Program-made: the position numbers and the translations under genes | The notes under the pieces: model-generated | What the model saw: the letters and a program-made list of their open reading frames with translations, nothing else | Databases searched by the model: none | Told to the model about the DNA's origin: nothing | Shown: positions 6,918-14,463 of the stretch, piece by piece | Numbering within the stretch: position 1 is the first letter of the stretch | How the letters are laid out: each line of letters begins with the position of its first letter | Virus record (IMG/VR): IMGVR_UViG_3300046096_000210 | Coordinates: 1 to 21,291 of that record | Source: a virus | Strand: one strand, 5' to 3' | Length of the DNA stretch: 21,291 nt

Positions 6918-8842
6918 TGGCTGAACGACAACAAATAAGACAGCAGATACTAAACTCTCCTGAACTATCCGTACAAGCAACTCCTGTGGATACCTATGTA
7001 AGACCCGTGGAGCAGCAGGTAGCACCTGTTAAACCCTCAAAGCTAGAGGCTCTTCAGAAAGCATTAATAGGCGTTTCAACAGTAGTTAATCCTCTGTTAG
7101 AGAAGACGCTAAAAACACAACATGAAGCTTTATCTGCTGAAGGTTCAAAGCTGGCTGTTAAGAGTCAGTCTGACTTCTCAAGTGCTGTTAATGCAGGGAA
7201 AGTTCCTGTTACAGATAACCCTTGGTTGTATGAAGGTTATCAACAGCAACGGGCTAAACAGGTTGCTTCCACTTACGGGACAACACTACAAGAACACTAC
7301 GATAGGCAGAAGACAGACTTTCAGGATGATGAAGACTATACAAAGGTGTCTGAGTTTCTCCGAGCCTCCTCTTCTAATGTATCTGGTGAGTTTGCTAATG
7401 CTTCTAAAGAAGTACGGGCTATCCTAGACCCTGTTATCACCAAATCTAATGCAGACCTTTACAACACCCACGTTTCTGAGAGGCGTAAAGAAGTTTACCG
7501 ATTAACTCTTCAGCATTATGGTGAGAATGTGTTAGGCTCTTTAGATAAAACCACTAAGGCTATGAGCCTCTTGAAACCTGGAGATTCTGAAACATCTAAA
7601 GCTTTAAAAGAGGCTCTTATTGATAGTCTTTCTTACGATCCTAAATCCCAATTTTCACTGACAGCTAAGGATGCAGAATCTACCAAGATAAATACTATTA
7701 TCGATTTTGCAGTAAGAGCTAGAAAACCTTGGCTTCTGGAGGAGGCTGGGAAGAGTCTTAACAGAGATAAGACTATGTTAAATCAGTTACCTGAGTGGCA
7801 AGAGAAAGTATCTGACGCTAAGATTGCTATTGAGGATGCTAATCATAAGACTGAGACACGGGCTAGGGAACAGCTTAGTCGTGCTGAACAGGATGACACT
7901 AGAGCGTTCAACACAGAAGCTGCTGATTGGTTCTTCCAGAAGAAAAACCTAACGCAAGAAGGACTTGCTGAGTTACTGAAAAAATACCCTGGTGCTTCTG
8001 TTGCTGCTAAGTCATGGGTCTCAGTAGTCAGTCGAAAAGAAGAGAATCCTTTTGATAGACGTGATCCAGCTTACCAGCGAGGGCTTCAAGAGGATACTAA
8101 AGCTATTCAAGAAGGTAGAAAGACTATGGCGGATATTAACGTCAGTAAGTATAACGCCTCAGATGCCGCTAGATTGTACACCTTAGAGACTAACGTAGAA
8201 GAGCGTAAGCTTTCTATTACTAGAGATTACGGGGTAAATAGGTTAGGTATTGAGTTGAAACGATTACAACCAAGCAGCCTCTCTCCAAACAAATCTGAAG
8301 AGACTTTAGCCTTTGTTACTCAGAGAGAGTTAGTCCTTAATAAGTATGCTCCCTTAATAAAGGATGGCACACTAACACCTGAACAAGCTTCTGGTATGGC
8401 TCAACAAGAGTTATTAGAAGGTGTGGATTCATTCCTAGCTAATAAGGGTATTCAGAGATTCAATCCTAAAGCAACAACACCAACTCAAACTCAGCAAACA
8501 CAGCCACAACCATTACAAACAGGAGGAGGCTATGTTCCTTCGGTTCAAACACCAAACACGCTCAGTACGACGCAAGCTGGGAAAGGTACTGCTGTATCCC
8601 CTTTTCCTTTCGGTGGTACTTACGGGGGTGTTTACACACCACCAGGCGGACAGCCAAAACAATCTGAACAGCGGGCTAGCTCACCAAGTCCTTCACCTAA
8701 ACCAGTACAGAAAAGGCAGGCAACTACACAAAGCAGTTCAGTAAGTAAGCCTAAAGCTGCTGCTGTTAGTTCTACTAAATATTCGCCCGTACAACAACAA
8801 GCACTTAACAAGTTAATACAAGCAGTACAAGGTAAGAAATAA
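6917..8842 (+). CDS. Internal virion protein C, T7 gp15-like, with a long low-complexity C-terminal linker
   Basis: Core protein that in T7 forms, with gp16, the periplasmic conduit and DNA-translocating tunnel during ejection. 641 aa, shorter than T7 gp15 (747 aa). Residues about 1-30 are Gln/Pro/Val-rich; about 35-510 are helical and charged with the gp15-like DNPWLYEGYQQQRAKQVAS motif at about 101-119. From about residue 514 to 621 the chain changes to a Thr/Gln/Pro/Ser/Gly-rich linker (for example KATTPTQTQQTQPQPLQ and SSPSPSPKPVQKR), ending in a short basic helix QQALNKLIQAVQGKK. The start is in a TAATG overlap with the gp14-like gene, and its stop overlaps the gp16-like start in the same way. 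The linker is not something I know from T7 gp15. Confidence 0.85.
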   Translation: MAERQQIRQQILNSPELSVQATPVDTYVRPVEQQVAPVKPSKLEALQKALIGVSTVVNPLLEKTLKTQHEALSAEGSKLAVKSQSDFSSAVNAGKVPVTDNPWLYEGYQQQRAKQVASTYGTTLQEHYDRQKTDFQDDEDYTKVSEFLRASSSNVSGEFANASKEVRAILDPVITKSNADLYNTHVSERRKEVYRLTLQHYGENVLGSLDKTTKAMSLLKPGDSETSKALKEALIDSLSYDPKSQFSLTAKDAESTKINTIIDFAVRARKPWLLEEAGKSLNRDKTMLNQLPEWQEKVSDAKIAIEDANHKTETRAREQLSRAEQDDTRAFNTEAADWFFQKKNLTQEGLAELLKKYPGASVAAKSWVSVVSRKEENPFDRRDPAYQRGLQEDTKAIQEGRKTMADINVSKYNASDAARLYTLETNVEERKLSITRDYGVNRLGIELKRLQPSSLSPNKSEETLAFVTQRELVLNKYAPLIKDGTLTPEQASGMAQQELLEGVDSFLANKGIQRFNPKATTPTQTQQTQPQPLQTGGGYVPSVQTPNTLSTTQAGKGTAVSPFPFGGTYGGVYTPPGGQPKQSEQRASSPSPSPKPVQKRQATTQSSSVSKPKAAAVSSTKYSPVQQQALNKLIQAVQGKK

Positions 8843-11800
8843 TGGATAATCCCATAAAAGCTGGTCTCACTTATGATGCGGCTCAACGTCAGAATGTACC
8901 AGAGTTTAATACCACTAATGCTATTTCAGAGCTAGCATTGAGCAATAACCTTTCCTCTGAAGAAGTTGACGCACTAAGACAGCTCACTCCTGAACAATTA
9001 CAACAAGCTCTTCCTCCTGATGTTCTTAAAGCAGGGGATGACGCATTAGCCCAACGTAGAACATACCAAATAGATTCTAACATGAGTCAAGTATCAGCCT
9101 CTGAAGGAGGTACAGGTGTCTTTGGTGTTGGTGATGTTGTTACTAAAGGTATTGGATCATTCAACCAGTTCAGCAACCAAGTAGGTTCAGCCTTTGATGC
9201 TGGTGTGAATGTTGTAGGAAACACCATCTTTGGTAATGATGTTACTAAAGGGATTGCTGCTGGTGTCATAAACTCAGCAGGAGAAACAGTAGAAGCTTTT
9301 GGGGGTAGTGATTACACACCTACGAAAGTTGGTTCAGGTGTTGGAGACTTCACAGAAGGTATCGCAAGGTTTGCTACTGGGTGGGCTGGCTTAGGGAAGT
9401 TTAAACTTGGTACATCCGCATTAGGAGGTGTTGCTACAGGTTTAGTTAAAGGAGCTGTTACAGACTTCGTTCTAACAGACAGAGCTGAAGGTAACTTATT
9501 CGACTTTGCTTCCTCACTTAATTCTGGTATTGATAAATTCATTCCTGAATATCTTAAATCAAGACCAGGACAAGGAGAAGCTGAAGCAGGCTTTAAAGCT
9601 GCTCTAGCTGGTGCTGGTATTGGTGCTGTTGCTGAGGGAACTATCTTCTTAGCTTCACGAGCGTTACGCTCTGCAAGGCTGCTTAAAGAGATGGGTCATG
9701 GAGACTTAGCTGATGAGCTGGTGGCTTCAACCGACCTGAGCAACACAGGCACGGTATCAGGCATTGCGAGAGACCCTGAAACAGGAGTCGTGCTTGCTAC
9801 TTCATCATCCAGCATACCCAATAGTGAAGTATTAAATGCGGTTGAAGCAGAATTAAGTAAACCCAAACCAGATAATGCTAAAATAGCTGAGATTCTTAAA
9901 GCTAGTAGAGACCGTCTGAATAAAGACTACATTAGTAGGGAGCTTGTAGATAAAACAAAAGTTCCAACATTCTCTGATTCTGAAAATAGATACTTTAATC
10001 AACTTGAAAAAAAACGCCAACAACTTCAAAAGAAAGTTGACCGCATCCCAACAGAGTTGAGTAAGGTGGAATCTAAAGCTAGTTCAGCTAACTCTCACGT
10101 CGCTAACACTTCTGAAACGTATAAAGACGTTAAGAAGCTCCTCAACACCGACAAGTCAGACGAAACAGTAGCCAAGGTTTCTGCTCGATTAGCTGATGAC
10201 TGGTCTGCTGGGACGATTAGTGATACTGATGTCCTAGATATGGTAACTGAAGCATCTCAAGGTATTCATACTCCTGAGAGCTTAGAAGCTGCTTTGATTC
10301 GGAATGCTAAGGCTATTAACGTGGTTGAGCAACAAGATGTGCCTGCCTTAGTTGGCAGCATGATGAACTCAACAAAGACTGCTGCAAAGCTAGCTGATGA
10401 AACACTAGCCTACGGGGTGGTTGTTAAGCTTTATCAAAGTAAAATCTTGAAGCAGTTAGACCTCTTTAAGTCCTTTGGGGAGAACGTCTACAAAGACCTT
10501 GAAAAATCTATCATGGATTCCATCCAAGTAGAAGGGGCTTGGCATGACTTAGGAACACCACAAGGTAAGGGGCTACAAACTAGGCAGATTGTTACGGGTA
10601 AAGCTAGAAAGTTAGATAAGCTTAAAGACGCTCCCTTCTCTAATTCAGTAATTAACGCATTGACAGACCCTAAGACTAAGAAGCTTGACCCTAAGAGGGT
10701 GTTAGCCTACGCAGAAGCAAAAGCTAATGACGTAGCTACAGCCACTTTGGTTAAACGCTTTCAGAATGGGTTAGATTATGTTCAGGCTTACAACGTAAAC
10801 TCTATGCTGTCTGGCATATCAACTCAGATGGCTAACATGACCAGCTGGATTTCCACTTATAAGAGACCCTTAGATTTAATTTCTGGCGGTCTTGCTATAG
10901 GAAACAAAGCTGCAGTCTCTGAAGGAATAAACAGGTTACGGTATCTAACGGGTACTGCCCCTATGATTGGCAAAGGAGCTACAGCTCAAGCAATCTCTGT
11001 ATTAAACGCTCACTATGGTAGTGATGATATTTTTAAAGCTGTGGGGAGAGCCTTCCATGGAGAAGGAGATGACTTATTCACCAGCTTGAGTAATCAAGTT
11101 GATAGTAAGGTTAATCACGATAACCCTGTATTTAAAGCCTTATCAATTCCTACTAAGGCTTTGAACGCTATTGATGAATTATTTCAACGGGCTAACTACA
11201 ACGCTCATGTGTACGCTAGAGCTTTAGAGAATGCAGAAGCCTTTGGATTACCTGGGTCTCCTGAACACACCACTCATTTGACAGAAGCCCTCAACAGAGC
11301 TTTTGATACTACCCATGTTCCAGAGCTAATAGAAGCTAAAGCTACAGCCAACGCTTTGAAGATAAGCAAGGAAACTGGGTGGAACTTTGATAGGGTGAAA
11401 GAAGAGCAGGTTAAGATCCTATCGGAGGATTTCAAAACGCTAGGCAAGCCAACCAGTAAAAGTTCGAGAGATTACGCCCAAGCTGCTACGCTGGTATCAA
11501 AGCTAGATGTGAATGATACCTCCAAGACTATGTGGTATAGAGGTGCTGTTGCGTTGAGTGCTGGGGCTAGGAATATGCCTGTATTAGGCAGAGTCTGGAA
11601 GATGTTTCAACCCTTTGAGACTGTGCCTATCAACATGCTTCAAGCAACGATAGAGAACGATCCGCTCCTTATGATGCTAGGTACGTCTACTATAAATAAG
11701 CTCATAGCCAAAGACCCTGAACAGGTGGGTAGGCTCATCTCTGGTACTACCTTGTATACCTTGGTGGGAGCAGGTGTTGCAGCTGGTGTTATTACTGGCG

Positions 11801-12870
11801 GTGGTTCATTAAACCCAGCAGTAGATAAGTCTCTTAAAGAATCTGGATGGCAGCCTTACAGCTTCGTTATTACAGGAGCAGACGGTAAGAAAACCTACAT
11901 CCCATTTAAGAAGTACGGTCAGATAGCTCAAGTAATGACTAATGCTGCTAACATATCAGAAGCTTTAATAGGGGCTGACTGGGAGAAGTACCAAACTAAG
12001 TTTAATGAGAATATCCCTACTAAGATATTAGCTGGTGGTATCCAAAGTATTATGGATTTACCTTTTAACCAAGGTATTACAGATCTCCTTGGAGTAATGA
12101 CAGACTTATCATTTGGAAAGCCTGACCCGTTCAAACGCTTAAACAATAACCTTGCTGGTAGAGTTGTTCCATCAGTCTTCAGAAACTTCACACAAAATTC
12201 TGATGACTCACAAAGAGACCCTAACAGCCCGTGGGAACGTATCCTAGTAGATGCAGGGCAAGGAAGCACATTCAGAATACCTCACAAGTATGATTCGTTC
12301 GGGAGTCCTTTTGCTTATCCTGACTTACTGCTTAGAACAACATCCCATGAGAAGCTAACTGCTATTGAAAATGAGATGTTCCACTTAGCTGAATCAGGTG
12401 TACCACTGACGGGACTAACAGAGAGTGTCAATGGCTTAGACTTACACGAGTTTAAGAACAAAGATGGCTTATCTGCTATTGATTTACAGAATAAATACCT
12501 AAGAGAAGTAAAGATTGAAGGTTTAACATACCCTCAAGCCCTCTCTATGACGATTGAAGCTGCTAAATACAAAGAAGCTAAGTATCCTGACAGACTTCCT
12601 ACAGGTGAAGATGACTTACTGGCTAAAGGTGGTAGGTACAAGTTGCTTAAAGCAGTTCAAACCAACTACTTCTCAAAGGTTCGTATCTTGTTAGAAGGAG
12701 ATGAGACCCTCAAACACGAGAAAACAGGCGTAACCCTACACGCTTTCAAAGTGCAGAATGGAATCCTTGACTCCACAGCCGATGAATACAGTAATATATT
12801 GGATGCTTTCACTCAACAATCAAATAGTAACGGAACACCGCTAACAGACGGTATTCTTGACAACAATTAA
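8842..12870 (+). CDS. Internal virion protein D, T7 gp16-like, without a visible transglycosylase domain
   Basis: Largest core protein, 1342 aa versus 1318 aa in T7, ejected into the cell envelope at infection. Residues 1-90 are helical and rich in Leu/Gln, followed by a Gly-rich stretch (about 90-220) and a hydrophobic segment around 249-275. A coiled-coil-like region lies at about 384-413 (KKRQQLQKKVDRIPTELSKVE). A second Gly/Ala/Val hydrophobic segment is at about 967-990, followed by the GWQPYSFVITGADGKKTYIPF stretch typical of large internal virion proteins. In T7 the first 150 or so residues form a lytic transglycosylase with a catalytic Glu; I cannot find its ES...GAxGLMQ-type motif here. 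The identity rests on size, order and the C-terminal half. Confidence 0.85.
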   Translation: MDNPIKAGLTYDAAQRQNVPEFNTTNAISELALSNNLSSEEVDALRQLTPEQLQQALPPDVLKAGDDALAQRRTYQIDSNMSQVSASEGGTGVFGVGDVVTKGIGSFNQFSNQVGSAFDAGVNVVGNTIFGNDVTKGIAAGVINSAGETVEAFGGSDYTPTKVGSGVGDFTEGIARFATGWAGLGKFKLGTSALGGVATGLVKGAVTDFVLTDRAEGNLFDFASSLNSGIDKFIPEYLKSRPGQGEAEAGFKAALAGAGIGAVAEGTIFLASRALRSARLLKEMGHGDLADELVASTDLSNTGTVSGIARDPETGVVLATSSSSIPNSEVLNAVEAELSKPKPDNAKIAEILKASRDRLNKDYISRELVDKTKVPTFSDSENRYFNQLEKKRQQLQKKVDRIPTELSKVESKASSANSHVANTSETYKDVKKLLNTDKSDETVAKVSARLADDWSAGTISDTDVLDMVTEASQGIHTPESLEAALIRNAKAINVVEQQDVPALVGSMMNSTKTAAKLADETLAYGVVVKLYQSKILKQLDLFKSFGENVYKDLEKSIMDSIQVEGAWHDLGTPQGKGLQTRQIVTGKARKLDKLKDAPFSNSVINALTDPKTKKLDPKRVLAYAEAKANDVATATLVKRFQNGLDYVQAYNVNSMLSGISTQMANMTSWISTYKRPLDLISGGLAIGNKAAVSEGINRLRYLTGTAPMIGKGATAQAISVLNAHYGSDDIFKAVGRAFHGEGDDLFTSLSNQVDSKVNHDNPVFKALSIPTKALNAIDELFQRANYNAHVYARALENAEAFGLPGSPEHTTHLTEALNRAFDTTHVPELIEAKATANALKISKETGWNFDRVKEEQVKILSEDFKTLGKPTSKSSRDYAQAATLVSKLDVNDTSKTMWYRGAVALSAGARNMPVLGRVWKMFQPFETVPINMLQATIENDPLLMMLGTSTINKLIAKDPEQVGRLISGTTLYTLVGAGVAAGVITGGGSLNPAVDKSLKESGWQPYSFVITGADGKKTYIPFKKYGQIAQVMTNAANISEALIGADWEKYQTKFNENIPTKILAGGIQSIMDLPFNQGITDLLGVMTDLSFGKPDPFKRLNNNLAGRVVPSVFRNFTQNSDDSQRDPNSPWERILVDAGQGSTFRIPHKYDSFGSPFAYPDLLLRTTSHEKLTAIENEMFHLAESGVPLTGLTESVNGLDLHEFKNKDGLSAIDLQNKYLREVKIEGLTYPQALSMTIEAAKYKEAKYPDRLPTGEDDLLAKGGRYKLLKAVQTNYFSKVRILLEGDETLKHEKTGVTLHAFKVQNGILDSTADEYSNILDAFTQQSNSNGTPLTDGILDNN

Positions 12871-12878
12871 GAGGTTTT

Positions 12879-14078
12879 ATGCCTACAGTCGTAACACAAA
12901 ATAACTTTACAGGGGATGGCAGCACTAGGAGCTGGGCTATCTCCTTCCCGTATATCAACCCATTCCATGTTAAGGTCTATTTAGCGGGGGTTTTACAAAC
13001 AACCTCTTACATTTGGCTTAATACTACCACCATTCAGTTTGTTACAGCTCCAGGTAATGGGGTAACAATAGATTTAGTAAGAGAAACACCCTATGACACC
13101 CCATTAGCTTTTGTTAGTGGGGGTGTCATGTTAGACCCAGCCTCTTTAGCTGTCAACGTACTACAAACTTTGTATGTAGCACAAGAAAGAGTAGTTGCTC
13201 AGTCGGGTGTATTGAGTACAAACCTGAGCGATAGGTGGGATGGGCAGGGAAAACGCCTAACTAACGTAGGAACAGCGATCGATTCAGCTGATGTCCCTTC
13301 TTACGGGCAGATTAAGGCAGTCTTAACCGCTGCTAACGCTGCTGCTTCGGCAGCCACAATAGCTTCTAACACGGCAGTTTCTGCTTCTTCAGGCTTATTA
13401 GCCAACATTGCTGATATTAACGCTAACAAATTGGCTGTTCTTGAGGTAGTTTCGGGGGCAAGCTTGCCCCCATACGTCGCAAACCTATACGAGGCTATAT
13501 CAGCTTTAATAGCAACAGCTGTAGCCGTAAACACTACGGCTATTACAAATTTAATTAAGACGGTAGCCTATGTAAACTTTGATAGAACTACTCCTGCTAA
13601 CGTATCCGCCAGTTACACTCAAAGCGGTCAAACCGTTACAGTAACTCTTAATGACCATAACCACAAAGTGGGTCATTTTATTTTTGCTGATAACTCCACA
13701 GGAGGCAGTGCTACAGGGGGTTTCCTTATCACAGGGGTACTAGATGCTAATCGCTTTACCTATACCTCTACCAACTCCTTAACCACCAGTGGTACGTTGA
13801 TTCTAAAGCGTTGTACGGTGCGGTCTTCTAAAAACATTCATTCCGTTTATTACACCAATACCGTAGGGCTTACCTACATCAATTTAGATGACCCCCTCAC
13901 TAACACAAATTACACAACACAATACACCGTAGGCAACACGGTCTTTAACAGAGAAGTGCCAATTGGAGATGGAAGTGTCATAGGACAAACTGCTTTATAT
14001 TTTGCGGTTTCCTCATATACGACTAACGGAACTAGTTTTTTAGACTTCCCCTACAATGCTGTAACAATCGTTCAATAA
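12879..14078 (+). CDS. Tail fibre / anchor protein, T7 gp17 N-terminal domain
   Basis: Residues 1 to about 125 are the T7-type fibre attachment domain: QNNFTGDGSTRSWAISFPYI, then HVKVYLAG, RETPYDTPLAFVSGGVMLDP and the LYVAQERV helix, which docks the fibre on the tail. About 145-175 is an Ala-rich heptad-like segment (shaft), and 225-399 is Thr/Asn-rich beta structure. At 399 aa it is clearly shorter than T7 gp17 (553 aa), and no T7-type tip is recognisable. Two further genes follow without a terminator, so the fibre may serve as an anchor for separate receptor-binding proteins. A perfect 18-bp palindrome lies in the coding region at 13454-13471. Ribosome binding site GAGG at 12871-12874. Confidence 0.88.
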   Translation: MPTVVTQNNFTGDGSTRSWAISFPYINPFHVKVYLAGVLQTTSYIWLNTTTIQFVTAPGNGVTIDLVRETPYDTPLAFVSGGVMLDPASLAVNVLQTLYVAQERVVAQSGVLSTNLSDRWDGQGKRLTNVGTAIDSADVPSYGQIKAVLTAANAAASAATIASNTAVSASSGLLANIADINANKLAVLEVVSGASLPPYVANLYEAISALIATAVAVNTTAITNLIKTVAYVNFDRTTPANVSASYTQSGQTVTVTLNDHNHKVGHFIFADNSTGGSATGGFLITGVLDANRFTYTSTNSLTTSGTLILKRCTVRSSKNIHSVYYTNTVGLTYINLDDPLTNTNYTTQYTVGNTVFNREVPIGDGSVIGQTALYFAVSSYTTNGTSFLDFPYNAVTIVQ

Positions 14079-14088
14079 AGGAACACAT

Positions 14089-14460
14089 ATGGCAAACATA
14101 CCAACCCAGCTGTCCGCTTCTTCATCGAACGGACAGCTTTTTAGTTTCACATACGATACACCAAGTTTAACAACACCTTCTGTTCTTAAAGCAGCAGAGC
14201 CTCTTACAGCAAGTAAGCTATCTTTATTCTCCTTTGTCCCTGTTGCTACTGGCACATTAAGATTCTGGTCAGTAGGGGCGACCAATACAGTCCTGGCGTC
14301 CCGTCCTATTGTGGCTGGTCAAAGCTTAGATATTGCAGTACCGAGAGAGGCTGCTTCTTGGATTGCTCCTAAAGGATCTGCCTTTGGTATTAGCTCAGAC
14401 GTAGCTTTAACGAATCCCAACAGCACTATTACTGCTGGCTTCTTTAATGAGGTAATCTAA
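14089..14460 (+). CDS. Small beta-rich protein in the fibre cluster, unknown function
   Basis: 123 aa, not recognised. It has alternating hydrophobic/Ser-Thr segments without charged helices, for example QLSASSSNGQLFSFTYDT, LRFWSVGATNTVLASRPIVAGQSLDIAVP and STITAGFFNEVI, which suggests a compact beta-sandwich of the kind found in phage head or tail decoration proteins. It has no signal peptide or membrane segment. AAAGGAA at 14077-14083 precedes the ATG by 5 nt. It lies between the fibre anchor gene and the 878-aa lectin-like gene, so a place in the same receptor-binding assembly is a reasonable guess from context only. Confidence 0.8.
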   Translation: MANIPTQLSASSSNGQLFSFTYDTPSLTTPSVLKAAEPLTASKLSLFSFVPVATGTLRFWSVGATNTVLASRPIVAGQSLDIAVPREAASWIAPKGSAFGISSDVALTNPNSTITAGFFNEVI

Positions 14461-14463
14461 TTG

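Noticed and set aside
11928-12269. Minus-strand open frame of 113 codons inside the gp16-like gene, and several like it (806-1000, 1126-1443, 8632-8886, 9312-9542, 15153-15362, 16456-16731)
   Set aside because: They are antisense to strongly supported genes, lack ribosome binding sites, and have shadow-type amino acid composition.
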